Positions 45,110 to 53,812 of a stretch of DNA of 64,000 bases are shown here, piece by piece. Source of the DNA: Pseudomonas helvetica (lineage in GTDB: Bacteria; Pseudomonadota; Gammaproteobacteria; Pseudomonadales; Pseudomonadaceae); contig NZ_CP150917.1 of assembly GCF_039908645.1 (NCBI RefSeq), positions 1,522,501 through 1,586,500 of the forward strand. Reading direction: 5' to 3'. The notes beneath the pieces are model-generated. The model made no database searches. It had not been told where the DNA came from and saw nothing but the letters and a program-made list of their open reading frames with translations. The translations under genes and the position numbers were made by a program. Each line of letters begins with the position of its first letter. The stretch's first letter is position 1.

Positions 45110-46567
45110 ATGGCAATAGCAATTATCTTGATTCTAATCGTTGTTGCATCAGTGTTGTTCAACATCCTGGCGCCTTGGCATGCGACACCGGCCGCTTCCA
45201 ACTGGGGGTCGATAGACACCACCCAGTTCATCACCCTGATCATCAGCGGAATATTTTTCATCGCCATCACGGTATTTATGGCGGTCGCCGTGATGCGTTA
45301 TCGTCACAAGGACGGTGCCAAGGCGGCCTACCAGCCAGGCAATAAGAAATTGGAGTTATGGTTAATTATCGTTACGTCGGTCGGTATTGCCGCGATGTTG
45401 GCGCCAGGCCTGGTTGTTTATAGTGATTTCGTCCGGGTGCCGAAAAAAGCTTATGAACTTGAAGTGGTTGCCCAACAGTGGCAGTGGGCTTTTCGTTTTC
45501 CCGGTCGGGACGGGAAGTTGGGAAAGTCGGATATCAAGTTTGCTGATTCCATCAACACTTTCGGTCTTGATCTCAAGGATCCTGCAGGGCAGGACGATAT
45601 ATTGATACTCAACAATGAAGTTCACCTCCCGCTCGATAAGCCGGTAAAAGTTTTACTGCGTTCTAAAGATGTACTGCACGATTTCGATGTACCGCAAATG
45701 CGCGGCAAGATGGACATGGTGCCGGGGATGGTGTCGTACTTTTGGTTTACGCCAACTAAAACCGGGCAATATGAAATTATGTGCGCTGAATATTGTGGCG
45801 TAGGGCATTACAACATGCGCGGCCATATGATCGTGGACGAACAGGGCGCCTTCGATCAATGGTTGAGCAGCCAACCGACTTTTGCGCAGACATTAGCGGC
45901 AGCTGCCAAACCCAGTCGCGACAGCGTGCTGGAAAAAGGCCGGCTGTTGGTCGAGAAGTACGGTTGCAACGCCTGCCATAGCCAGGATGGCAGTGCCAGT
46001 CTCGGCCCTGGATGGAAAGGGCTGTACGGCCGCACCGAACAGCTTGCCGATGGCACCAGTGTGCAGGTCGATGAGGCCTACCTTAAATCGGCGATTCTCG
46101 ATCCAAAGGCCAGGCGGGTGCAGGGCTACCCGCCGGTCATGGTGGCCTATACTCTCAATGATGATGAACTGGGTGCTCTCGTCACCCTGATCAAATCACT
46201 GGGTACCGCGCGCCAAGGCGATGAGCTTTCTGCCCCAGGTGAAGACTTGGCGGCGCAGGGACAGCAACTGGCCAAGTCGTTCGGCTGTCTGGCCTGCCAC
46301 AGTGTCGATGGCAGCAAGGGCGTTGGTCCCAGCTGGCAGGGCCTGTATGGCAAGACAGAAACCCTTGAGGACGGTACGAGGATAAAGGTCGATGAGGACT
46401 ATATAAAAGAATCGGTTCTCAAGCCTAACGCCAAAATCGTCAAGGGTTACGCACCCATCATGCCGACCTTTACGCCGAGTGATAAGGAGTTGAGCGCACT
46501 GATCGCTTTTATCAAGTCCAAAGCGAATGCCGACGCTGACGCGAGCAAGGCGGAGCCAGGAAAGTAG
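45110..46567 (+). CDS. coxB: Cytochrome c oxidase subunit II with two C-terminal cytochrome c domains
   Basis: A 485-residue subunit II. Two N-terminal transmembrane helices precede the CuA cupredoxin domain with HDFDVPQ and the ligand motif CAEYCGVGHYNM. Two cytochrome c domains follow, with haem motifs CNACH (near residue 286) and CLACH (near residue 393), each with a distal Met-containing segment (GYPPVM; GYAPIMPTF). Caa3-type subunit II normally carries one c-type domain, so two is unusual and gives an electron wire into CuA. It is first of five genes. Without a conventional signal peptide the first helix acts as anchor. Confidence 0.92.
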   Translation: MAIAIILILIVVASVLFNILAPWHATPAASNWGSIDTTQFITLIISGIFFIAITVFMAVAVMRYRHKDGAKAAYQPGNKKLELWLIIVTSVGIAAMLAPGLVVYSDFVRVPKKAYELEVVAQQWQWAFRFPGRDGKLGKSDIKFADSINTFGLDLKDPAGQDDILILNNEVHLPLDKPVKVLLRSKDVLHDFDVPQMRGKMDMVPGMVSYFWFTPTKTGQYEIMCAEYCGVGHYNMRGHMIVDEQGAFDQWLSSQPTFAQTLAAAAKPSRDSVLEKGRLLVEKYGCNACHSQDGSASLGPGWKGLYGRTEQLADGTSVQVDEAYLKSAILDPKARRVQGYPPVMVAYTLNDDELGALVTLIKSLGTARQGDELSAPGEDLAAQGQQLAKSFGCLACHSVDGSKGVGPSWQGLYGKTETLEDGTRIKVDEDYIKESVLKPNAKIVKGYAPIMPTFTPSDKELSALIAFIKSKANADADASKAEPGK

Positions 46568-46615
46568 CCGTAAGCAGCCAGCAATACACCGAAACTTCAG
46601 TTGGAGGATGACGTG

Positions 46616-48391
46616 ATGGCCTATGCGGAGCAAGCCGAAACAGAAGCACTGCACGAGCCCAAGAGTTTCCTGACCAAATATATCTGGAGTCAGGACCACA
46701 AGGTCATCGCCATTCAGTATTCCTTGACGGCTATATTCGTGGGCATCATCGCCGTGGTGTTGTCCGATTTGATGCGCTTGCAGATAGGCTTCCCCGGTAG
46801 TTTGGGGTTCATGGACGCCAGTACTTACTATCAAGCGATGACCATGCACGGCATGATCATGGTCATTTATTTGCTGACGGCCTTGTTTCTCGGCGGCTTC
46901 GGCAACTATCTGATCCCGCTGATGGTGGGGGCCCGTGACATGGTCTTCCCCTACGTCAACATGCTGAGTTACTGGACCTACCTGCTCGCTGTACTGGTGT
47001 TGCTCGCCAGTTTCTTTGTTTCTGGCGGCCCGACCGGTGCGGGCTGGACGCTCTATCCGCCACAGTCCATTACCAAGGGGACACCGGGGACCGAGTGGGG
47101 CATCGTACTGATGCTCGTCTCACTGGCGATTTTTATCGTCGCAACCACCATGGGCGGGTTGAACTACGTCACCACGGTGTTGCAGGCGCGCACGCACGGC
47201 ATGACATTGTTTCGCATGCCGCTCTCCGTATGGGGAATCTTCATGGCCTCGATTATGGCCTTGCTGGCTTTCCCGGCGTTGTTTGTCAGCGCGATCATGA
47301 CGCTGTTCGACAAGCTGTTGGGCACCAGCTTCTTTATGCCGGCAATCATCTCGCTGGGGCAGCAGCTCGATCACCAAGGTGGCAGCCCGATATTATTCCA
47401 GCACCTGTTCTGGTTTTTCGGCCACCCGGAAGTCTATATCGTTGCTCTCCCGGCGTTTGGTCTGGTCTCCGACTTGATCAGCACGCATGCGCGTAAAGGT
47501 ATCTTCGGCTACCGAATGATGGTGTGGGCCATTATTGCGATTGGCGTACTCAGTTTTGTGGTCTGGGCACACCATATGTATGTCAGCGGAATGAACCCCT
47601 ACTTTGGCTTTTTCTTCGCCACCACCACCTTGATCATCGCGGTGCCGACCGCACTGAAAGTCTACAACTGGATTCTGACCCTGTGGCGGGGCGACATTCA
47701 CTTGACCGTACCGATGCTGTTTGCCCTGGCTTTTATCGTCACCTTTCTGGTCGGCGGTCTGACCGGGTTGTTTCTCGGTAATGTGATCGTGGACATTCCG
47801 CTCTCGGACACCTATTTCGTCGTAGCCCATTTCCATATGGTCATGGGTGTCGCACCGGTACTGGTGGTGTTCGGCGGCATTTATCATTGGTTCCCGAAAG
47901 TCACCGGGCGCATGACGAACGACACCCTCGGCAAGCTGCATTTCTGGATTACCTTTCTCGGCACCTACGCGATCTTCTTTCCCATGCACTACCTGGGTTT
48001 CCAGGGTATGCCACGCCGCTACTACGCCTATGACAACTACGCGTTCATTCCGCAGTCGGCGCAAGAACTGAATTCTTTCATTACGGTGGTCGCATTGATC
48101 GTCGGCGTTTCCCAACTGCTGTTTCTGTTCAACCTGGCCTGGAGCACTTTCAAAGGCAAGCCCGCAGGCAGTAACCCCTGGGGCGCGGCCAGTCTGGAAT
48201 GGCAAACGCCAGACACCCCGCCGGTACACGGTAACTGGGGCGCGAAGCTGCCGGTCGTGTATCGCTGGGCCTACGACTACAGCATGCCGGGAATAGACCA
48301 GGATTTCGTTCCGCAAACGGTCTCCGACGAGGAGCTGGAGCAGATGCGGCAACTCAGTGCCGGAGCCAGGATTGCGGACGTTAAGACATGA
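46616..48391 (+). CDS. ctaD: Cytochrome c oxidase subunit I (A1-type haem-copper oxidase)
   Basis: A 591-residue, twelve-helix catalytic subunit with haem a and haem a3-CuB ligands (MHGMIMV; GHPEVYIVALP; WAHHMYVSG; VAHFHMVMG). D-channel residues (GNYLIPLMVGARDM and the Glu of GHPEV) and the K-channel pair in VPTALKVYNW are present, so this is an A1-type proton pump. ATG 46616 is chosen for GGAGG eight bases upstream. Its stop overlaps the next start (ATGA). It reduces O2 to water at the inner membrane. Confidence 0.95.
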   Translation: MAYAEQAETEALHEPKSFLTKYIWSQDHKVIAIQYSLTAIFVGIIAVVLSDLMRLQIGFPGSLGFMDASTYYQAMTMHGMIMVIYLLTALFLGGFGNYLIPLMVGARDMVFPYVNMLSYWTYLLAVLVLLASFFVSGGPTGAGWTLYPPQSITKGTPGTEWGIVLMLVSLAIFIVATTMGGLNYVTTVLQARTHGMTLFRMPLSVWGIFMASIMALLAFPALFVSAIMTLFDKLLGTSFFMPAIISLGQQLDHQGGSPILFQHLFWFFGHPEVYIVALPAFGLVSDLISTHARKGIFGYRMMVWAIIAIGVLSFVVWAHHMYVSGMNPYFGFFFATTTLIIAVPTALKVYNWILTLWRGDIHLTVPMLFALAFIVTFLVGGLTGLFLGNVIVDIPLSDTYFVVAHFHMVMGVAPVLVVFGGIYHWFPKVTGRMTNDTLGKLHFWITFLGTYAIFFPMHYLGFQGMPRRYYAYDNYAFIPQSAQELNSFITVVALIVGVSQLLFLFNLAWSTFKGKPAGSNPWGAASLEWQTPDTPPVHGNWGAKLPVVYRWAYDYSMPGIDQDFVPQTVSDEELEQMRQLSAGARIADVKT

Positions 48392-49080
48392 ACAGGCTGC
48401 TATTGAGAAACGTCGACGGTGCTGACCCCGGCGGTAGTTGGAGTGGTGGTCCTGGGGATATTCAGGCCGCCGAGGCTGCCAATAGAATCCAAAACGCAAG
48501 AGTCGGCCTGCGCTTGTTTCTGGCCGTGGTGAGCTCGTTATTCTTTCTCTTTCTGGTCGCCTTTATCGAGCGCTCGCAAATGGCCGATTGGCAACCTCTG
48601 ACGGAGCCCTTGGCGCCCTTGGCCAACCTTTGGCAGCTATGGCTGAATACGGCTTTTCTGGTATTCAGCTGCATCGCCCTGCAGTGGTCGCGTATGGCCG
48701 CCCGACAGGGGCGACTGGACGCAACGGTCATTGGTTTTGCAGTGGGGGGCGTATTTGCAGTTGCCTTTCTGACGGGGCAACTCTGGGTCTGGCAGCAGTT
48801 TGTCGCCTGGGGCTATTTTGTCGCCAGTAATCCGGCCAACAGTTTCTTCTACCTGTTGACCGGTCTGCACGGGTTCCACCTGCTGGGCGGGCTGATCGCC
48901 TGGAGCAGAACCGTCGCTAAATACCTGCATCACGTGCCGTTGCCGCAACTCAGCGCCAGCGTAGAGCTCTGTGCCATCTATTGGCATTACTTACTGGGTC
49001 TTTGGTTCGTGCTATTCGCGCTGCTGACCAGTACGCCGGCAACCTATGAAGCCATTGCCAGATTCTGCGGCCTGAGGTGA
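48388..49080 (+). CDS. Cytochrome c oxidase subunit III family protein (first copy)
   Basis: A 230-residue membrane protein of the haem-copper oxidase subunit III family: LWLNTAFLVFSCIALQWSRM, FFYLLTGLHGFHLLGGLIAW and CAIYWHYLLGLWFVLFALL. It overlaps ctaD by four bases. A long Gly-rich N-terminus precedes five helices, fewer than the classical seven. The operon has two proteins of this family; in Bradyrhizobium coxMNOP a similar doubling is known. Confidence 0.87.
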   Translation: MNRLLLRNVDGADPGGSWSGGPGDIQAAEAANRIQNARVGLRLFLAVVSSLFFLFLVAFIERSQMADWQPLTEPLAPLANLWQLWLNTAFLVFSCIALQWSRMAARQGRLDATVIGFAVGGVFAVAFLTGQLWVWQQFVAWGYFVASNPANSFFYLLTGLHGFHLLGGLIAWSRTVAKYLHHVPLPQLSASVELCAIYWHYLLGLWFVLFALLTSTPATYEAIARFCGLR

Positions 49081-49086
49081 AAAGCC

Positions 49087-49800
49087 ATGGCATCGCACCC
49101 GCTAGCCCCAGTCGAATCCAGTTCATCCAATCCACCCAGCTCGCCGCCTGCAACGGGATGGCAGGGCATCGCCAACGACTGGGCCTCGGACAGAGAGGCT
49201 TTCAGGCAGGTGCCTTGGGGCAAGGCGATGATGTGGATATTCCTGCTCAGCGATACGTTTGTATTTACCTGCTTTTTAACCGGCTACATGTCGGTACGCA
49301 TGACGATCACCAATGCCTGGCCGAACCCCAGTGAAGTGTTTGCATTGACGATTGGCGGTAGAGAAATCCCGCTTATTCTGATCGCCATCATGACCTTTGT
49401 GCTGATCAGTAGCAGCGGCACCATGGCCATGGCGGTCAATTTCGCCTATCGCCGTGATCGCGCGAAAACCGCTGCCCTGATGCTGGCGACCGCAGCCTTC
49501 GGGGTGACCTTCGTCAGCATGCAGGCATTTGAATGGAGCAAGCTCATCGCAGAAGGAGTGCGTCCCTGGGGGAACCCCATGGGGGCGGCGCAATTTGGTG
49601 CCAGCTTTTTCATGATTACCGGTTTCCACGGGCTGCATGTGTCAGTCGGCGTCATCTACCTCAGCATTGTGGCGATGAAAGTATTGCGCGGAGATTATGA
49701 GCGCTCCGGAAACTATCAGATCGTCGAGATAGCCGGGCTTTACTGGCACTTCGTGGACTTGGTGTGGGTGTTTATTTTTGCTTTCTTCTATTTATGGTAG
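49087..49800 (+). CDS. Cytochrome c oxidase subunit III family protein (second copy)
   Basis: A 237-residue subunit III: WGKAMMWIFLLSDTFVFTCF, AFEWSKLIAEGVRPWGNPMG, FFMITGFHGLHVSVGVIYLS and GLYWHFVDLVWVFIFAFFYL. It retains the conserved Glu and His positions of subunit III better than the preceding gene. It lies six bases after the first copy. The two copies are only distantly related and probably occupy different places in the complex or in its assembly. Confidence 0.9.
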   Translation: MASHPLAPVESSSSNPPSSPPATGWQGIANDWASDREAFRQVPWGKAMMWIFLLSDTFVFTCFLTGYMSVRMTITNAWPNPSEVFALTIGGREIPLILIAIMTFVLISSSGTMAMAVNFAYRRDRAKTAALMLATAAFGVTFVSMQAFEWSKLIAEGVRPWGNPMGAAQFGASFFMITGFHGLHVSVGVIYLSIVAMKVLRGDYERSGNYQIVEIAGLYWHFVDLVWVFIFAFFYLW

Positions 49801-49830
49801 GTCGTGAACAGGTTCTGAAGAGGAGCACTG

Positions 49831-50151
49831 ATGATGGCGCATACCCAGGGTCAGCAACATCCAATCAGCTTGTACCTTAAAATCTGGGGGCTGTTATTCG
49901 TCCTCAGCACGTTGTCGTATCTCGTCGACTATTTTCACTTCCAGGGCTACCTCCGGTGGTTCCTGATCATCACGCTCATGTTGTTGAAGGCAGGTCTGAT
50001 TGTCTCCGTCTTCATGCACATGGCCTGGGAACGGTTGGCCATGGTCTACGCCATATTGGTGCCACCGTTGTGTTTACTGGTACTCGTCGGACTGATGGCC
50101 ACCGAGGCTGATTATGTGTTCCTCAGCCGGGTGATTTTCTTCGGCCAATAA
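49831..50151 (+). CDS. Cytochrome c oxidase subunit IV family protein
   Basis: A 106-residue protein with three transmembrane helices (LKIWGLLFVLSTLSYLVDYF; WFLIITLMLLKAGLIVSVFM; YAILVPPLCLLVLVGLMAT), matching the small bacterial CoxD/subunit IV family that stabilises haem-copper oxidases. It is the last gene of the oxidase operon. Start 49831 or the adjacent ATG 49834, after GAGGAG. Confidence 0.88.
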   Translation: MMAHTQGQQHPISLYLKIWGLLFVLSTLSYLVDYFHFQGYLRWFLIITLMLLKAGLIVSVFMHMAWERLAMVYAILVPPLCLLVLVGLMATEADYVFLSRVIFFGQ

Positions 50152-50195
50152 GCGACGTCCGGATGGCACTTCCGGACGCCCTCAAGCCTGCGGGG

Positions 50196-50756
50196 CTAAC
50201 CCGATATCACTCGTTTGAACTGATGCCATTTGTGCTGCCAGGCGACTGTCCAGTGGGGGGCAGCTGTTCCTGTGCCGGCGATCTTCAGCCTTGGATGATG
50301 TTCGATTACCCGGTCCAGTACCGATTCCTGATCCGGCTCAACATCCACGAAGAAGATATGTTTGCCCTCGTCTACCACCTGTTTAAAACTGCGGAAGTGA
50401 GTGTTTGGCACCTGGATACCAAAAAAGCCACCTTCCCAGATGCTGAAGCCCAATATAACAATGGCAAGGAAGATAAAAGGCATCCAGCCTGCAGCGGATT
50501 CGGTCCAGCCCAGCCAATAGGCGCCACCCAGGACCAGCGCCGCGAGTGGTATGCCGACCACCGCACCAATCTCGCCAGAGTGAACAGTATCTTGCTTCAT
50601 CAGCGAGTTAACTTCGTGGAGGTGATGTTCTTCAACATCAGCCACTTCTTCACTGAGCACATGAATTTGTTCGGTATTGATGCCGTTGGCTTCCAGTTCA
50701 TTTTCAACGGTTTCAAGATCGTCGAGATTGTCACTGATGTAATAGTGCCGATTCAT
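50196..50756 (-). CDS. Membrane protein of unknown function with two central helices
   Basis: A 186-residue protein. The N-terminal domain (MNRHYYISDNLDDLETVENE) is acidic and helical. Two transmembrane helices follow (GAVVGIPLAALVLGGAYWLG; WMPFIFLAIVILGFSIWEGG), then a C-terminal domain (HIFFVDVEPDQESVLDRVIE). Similar Pseudomonas proteins are labelled magnesium-transporter-like or NAD/FAD-utilising without evidence. The fold resembles small general-stress proteins with a ferredoxin-like end. It is convergent with the oxidase operon. Confidence 0.75.
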   Translation of the reverse strand: MNRHYYISDNLDDLETVENELEANGINTEQIHVLSEEVADVEEHHLHEVNSLMKQDTVHSGEIGAVVGIPLAALVLGGAYWLGWTESAAGWMPFIFLAIVILGFSIWEGGFFGIQVPNTHFRSFKQVVDEGKHIFFVDVEPDQESVLDRVIEHHPRLKIAGTGTAAPHWTVAWQHKWHQFKRVISG

Positions 50757-50953
50757 ACCACACCTCCCATCTCGTGCTTGCTGTCGACCTCCTCTGTCCT
50801 GCAGCCGTTAACTGAGATTTGCAGTCGGTATCTGTGCCCGTGGGGGACGTTGCAGACTTCATGCAATTTGAAAGAAGTATAGCATTCGCTAGCATGCGTG
50901 ATTTTCGGTGTCAAGACCTGGAGGGGGCGCCGAAACAGCGCCCCCTTGTGACG

Positions 50954-51223
50954 TCAGGACGGTTCTGCATCCATGCGTCGCGCAATCACATCCAGCACAT
51001 CGCAACCGTCGCGCAAAGGTATGCAGCAGAGCAATGCGAAGTCGCTGAGAATGACCGAGTCAGTGGTGATGTCACCCCGCATCGCGAGGTTTTCAAGAAT
51101 CTGCGTCACGGCTCGGATTCTGTAACTGGCCGTGCTGAGCAGTGAATGCAGCGGTTGAGTGGTGTTGACGAACAGGGAGGGTAGGTCGTCGGCGTTGCTG
51201 GTTAAAGCCATATATTCATTCAT
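50954..51223 (-). CDS. Small helical protein, DUF3077/DUF6124-like, preceded by the structured leader
   Basis: An 89-residue protein, MNEYMALTSNADDLPSLFVN..., with a helical pattern (PLHSLLSTASYRIRAVTQIL, then ILSDFALLCCIPLRDGCDVL). It follows the same layout as the DUF6124-type protein at 4038-4409: an aromatic-Val start, LLxxAS, a central La/LA helix and a final helix with a Leu pair. Low residue identity makes the family call tentative. The upstream region on the same strand is a second copy of the leader found before the 4038 gene, which supports common regulation. Function unknown. Confidence 0.65.
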   Translation of the reverse strand: MNEYMALTSNADDLPSLFVNTTQPLHSLLSTASYRIRAVTQILENLAMRGDITTDSVILSDFALLCCIPLRDGCDVLDVIARRMDAEPS

Positions 51224-51445
51224 GAGTGATCACCATGTAGTTGGAGGACCCCACCACTCAATTGTCGCCAAACAAATGGGTGGCAGCTGTACGCGGGTTG
51301 GCGAACCGGACATGGCATAACCGGCAGATCCTAGGATCTCCCACGCACAGCTACCAAAAAACAGGCAGCTAAGTGCGTTCAAAAGCGCTCCGAACCTACT
51401 CGAAAGCTTCTGTACCATGTCGCCGAGTCGCCAAACCCGACACGC
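51224..51445 (-). promoter_or_regulatory. Structured leader (putative switching RNA), copy 2
   Basis: Read on the minus strand it runs parallel to copy 1. Copy A of the switch element is GGGTTTGGCGACTCGG (within 51420-51440). A palindromic hairpin AGATCCTAGGATCT replaces the GC hairpin of copy 1. The middle segment TGTCCGGTTCGCCAACCC covers 51312-51295, and copy B GTTTGGCGAC covers 51273-51264. The middle-to-B spacing is the same as in copy 1 (22 bases). Where copy 1 has GGTAG/CTACC/GGTAG, this one has GGCGA/TCGCC/GGCGA, so three paired positions have changed together in all three segments. A hairpin also precedes copy A. Confidence 0.6.
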
Positions 51446-51648
51446 CATTTGGGCGTCGGCCGACTATAAGCCTCGTGACAAAAGCACAGCAATGCGCAAG
51501 TGTACGGACAATTCCCAGTGTCGTGTGGGACATTGCCTTTTCGGAAATTGGCTTCTTTGTGCCACCAGTAAATGGGTGGTCGATACTGAATTTGGCTGGC
51601 GTTAATCCGCAACAGTGTAGAACGGCAATTCCCCCGAATTCACCGGCA

Positions 51649-52050
51649 CTACTCTTCACCGCCCCCCATCTCACGATCCTCAAACGCAGAACGCACAGCC
51701 TCCACAACGCGCTCTGCCATGCGCTCATCTTCAAGCTGCGGGTACCCTTTCTTTAGCTTGCCGGACACCACCCAGCCGTTCTCCTTGATGGAGCGGATGA
51801 TGCGGTTCGCATCCTGGTCCGGCATTTCCAGTACTTCTTTCAGCCGGTCCTGAGCTTGCTGAAAGATCACCAGTACTCTGGCTTCATCCGCCATTTCCTT
51901 TCGAATCGTGTGCTCGACGACTCGTGCGGTGTACAGGACGTGTTCGGTCAGATCGGGATAGCGCCAGGCAAAGCACGCGTCCTTGTATTCGTCGAAGATG
52001 AAGTTGCTGCGAGTCCCGTGCGAAAACGCTAATTTTTCGTAGGCGTGAAA
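51649..52050 (-). pseudogene. C-terminal fragment of a larger protein (possibly Fic-associated)
   Basis: The minus frame is open from a stop near 52054 to TAG 51649-51651, about 134 codons with no proper start. It includes AYEKLAFSHGTRSNFIFDEY, KDACFAWRYPDLTEHVLYTA and LEMPDQDANRIIRSIKENGW. An internal ATG at 51894 would give only 81 residues starting mid-domain. From memory the end resembles the C-terminus of a Fic-family protein of accessory regions; this is tentative. The upstream part is missing and replaced by AT-rich sequence with GCTAACGC-type repeats. Confidence 0.5.
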
Positions 52051-52216
52051 ATGCTAACGCTTGATGAAATTTGATAATAAATCCGTGTTTTTAGAAAAAA
52101 ACGCTAACAGACTTCAGGGTAGTCGCTAACGCCCCGAGAGCACTTACTCATCGATCAGCGGACAACGGACGAAAGTGGGAGATGCCTCAGAGCCCGATTC
52201 CACCAAACCCCAGACA

Positions 52217-52248
52217 TAAAAAAACCGGCCATCAAGGCCGGTTTTTTC
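52217..52248. terminator. Rho-independent terminator beside the tRNA remnant
   Basis: AAAAAAACCGGCC, loop ATCAA, GGCCGGTTTTTT. It lies 47 bases beyond the 3' end of the tRNA-Gly remnant on the minus strand and probably was the terminator of the original tRNA transcript. Confidence 0.88.
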
Positions 52249-52295
52249 TTTACCTGCATCCCCCGTCAAAAAACGACGTGAGACTGAAATCTGAT

Positions 52296-52323
52296 TGGAG
52301 CGGGTGAAGGGAATCGAACTCTT
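52296..52323 (-). other. tRNA-Gly 3' end remnant, probable island attachment site
   Basis: On the minus strand this reads AAGAGTTCGATTCCCTTCACCCGCTCCA (given as AAGAG, TTCGATT, CCCTT, CACCCGC, T, CCA). It is the T-arm, the 3' acceptor strand and CCA of a tRNA-Gly with a CACCCGC acceptor. The first T-stem strand has one change (AAGAG for AAGGG) and nothing of the D-arm or anticodon follows. Such 3' fragments mark the end of integrative elements that use tRNA genes; accessory genes begin on the other side. Confidence 0.75.
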
Positions 52324-52441
52324 AATGGACACGGAGGTACGAATGTTGTGTAGGTGTGTAGGTGCGCGAGCGGCGTTCGCCCCTGGAATCGTTGGCTATA
52401 AAGTTGTGATTCCTCCACTCGGTCTTTGACTCACAATGTGA

Positions 52442-52729
52442 CTCTTGAAGAGGAAACCTGCCATCGCCCCTCCTGATCCTCTAAGCCTGATACAGGAGCT
52501 TTTTGGCTCGGAAGAAACCTCTCACATTGCCCACTACAACCAGACGCCGATGCTGAATCTCCTGTCACCGGCCCGCAGCTCCGTCACCCAGGATCTAGCT
52601 AGTTTCTGATGTAGTACCTGTGTAGAAGTGAAGAAGGATCTCAAGGGTGGATATCCGAAGCTTTTTTGGCCTGAAGACTCTTTGGTGGCGGAGGCGGCTG
52701 CAAGAGCGAAGGAGCGAACAGCTTTTTGA
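52442..52729 (+). pseudogene. hrpB: C-terminal remnant of HrpB helicase with internal TGA
   Basis: In one frame the segment reads IAPPDPLSLIQELFGSEETS, then [22 protein letters not shown] (52607-52609), CSTCVEVKKDLKGGYPKLFW and PEDSLVAEAAARAKERTAF, stop. ATP-dependent helicase HrpB ends with xxVKLQELFG...LLSPAxRPxxVTQDLxxFW...EVKKxLKGRYPKHxWPDDP. The TGA stands exactly where the conserved Trp codon (TGG) belongs. Only about 95 residues of an 800-residue protein remain, so this is a decayed fragment, probably carried in with the island. Confidence 0.75.
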
Positions 52730-52865
52730 GCGTGCCCTACCGGTCGGCTGTCGTGAACCAGGCCGCCCGAGGCGACTTGGCCCTTCGGGCTTCTATCCTC
52801 ACGCCTTTGGCCCTTCGGGCCAGCGCGCTTCGCTTGCTCTTCAGCATGGTTCTTAGACTAGGCAG

Positions 52866-53795
52866 CTAGCCATGACGAACTAGCTGCTCACGTAGCTCCA
52901 TGACCGGGATAGGCGGGTCGGCACGATGCACCATGGCATGACAATTTGGACAAAGCGGCTTCATGTCGTTGACCGGGTCAACATTCTGGGGGGCGTCCAA
53001 TGTATGCAAAGGGACTTCATGATGTACATGGATAAAGTCAGTACCGAGCTCACCGTATACATCCCCAAAGCTCATTCCGCAGGCTTGGCATGATGGGCCG
53101 TAATGATCGAGGCAGGCCTTTCGGTTTGAGCGGCTTCTTTCATACTGGGTGACGATCACCTGTTGCCATTCGCCTTCTTCTTCCCCGCGTGAGGCCGGGG
53201 ACGACGATGTATCATCGACGAGTTCTGTTGCTTCAGTCGTCTCAGGATGGTTTGTATCACTGACAGCTTGGCCTCGATAAACCTTGTCGACCCATGCCAG
53301 AAACTGTTCAGCAAGTAGCCCGACTGTCTCTTCCAGCTGTGACTCGACGGTAAGCTGGTCAGCAAAGGCCGGAATCGTGGAGAGGATCGGGTGCTTGGCG
53401 TCATACTGGACTCCGTTGACCACCGTATTTGATTCTTGAAGCTGTCTTTTCCAGGAGCGACCTGGCGGCACGTCTACCCAACGAATCGATTGGTTGTCGA
53501 GCAGGGTAGGCGCTTTACTTTGGGAAAACTTTGCCCACAAATCATCCTGCCCTTCATAAATCCACACCCTGCATTCCACGCGATGAGGGGTAACCGTAGG
53601 ATCGAGTTCGAACGCTATGAGACGGATACCCTCATACGGTTCGTGATACTCAGCCCACAGGCTTTTCCGATGTTGTCGAGAGCATTTGAGAAACTTACAA
53701 ACGAAGAGATCATCACATGGCGTTGGCGCATTCCTAAAACCCTGAGTCCAGCAATTTTTCGCTGAGTTCGACTTCCACCAATCTTCGAGCTCCAT
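52866..53795 (-). CDS. HNH endonuclease, McrA-like (probable type IV restriction)
   Basis: A 309-residue protein. The N-terminal 200 residues form a domain I do not recognise (VECRVWIYEGQDDLWAKFSQ). The C-terminal HNH nuclease reads CLDHYGPSCQACGMSF, IHVHHEVPLHTL and NDMKPLCPNCHAMVHR, with paired CxxC zinc ligands and the catalytic His. The order resembles McrA-type enzymes that cut modified phage DNA, the N-terminal part being the reader. ATG 53795 is favoured by AAGGAG upstream; the frame starts at GTG 53813 and overlaps the regulator stop. It follows an XRE gene with which it probably forms one unit. Confidence 0.78.
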   Translation of the reverse strand: MELEDWWKSNSAKNCWTQGFRNAPTPCDDLFVCKFLKCSRQHRKSLWAEYHEPYEGIRLIAFELDPTVTPHRVECRVWIYEGQDDLWAKFSQSKAPTLLDNQSIRWVDVPPGRSWKRQLQESNTVVNGVQYDAKHPILSTIPAFADQLTVESQLEETVGLLAEQFLAWVDKVYRGQAVSDTNHPETTEATELVDDTSSSPASRGEEEGEWQQVIVTQYERSRSNRKACLDHYGPSCQACGMSFGDVYGELGTDFIHVHHEVPLHTLDAPQNVDPVNDMKPLCPNCHAMVHRADPPIPVMELREQLVRHG

Positions 53796-53812
53796 CAGGC
53801 AAAACTCCTTCA

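Noticed and set aside
52647..52856. 69-codon frame with duplicated GGCCCTTCGGGC
   Set aside because: It is out of frame with the HrpB remnant and its end is made of small hairpin repeats.
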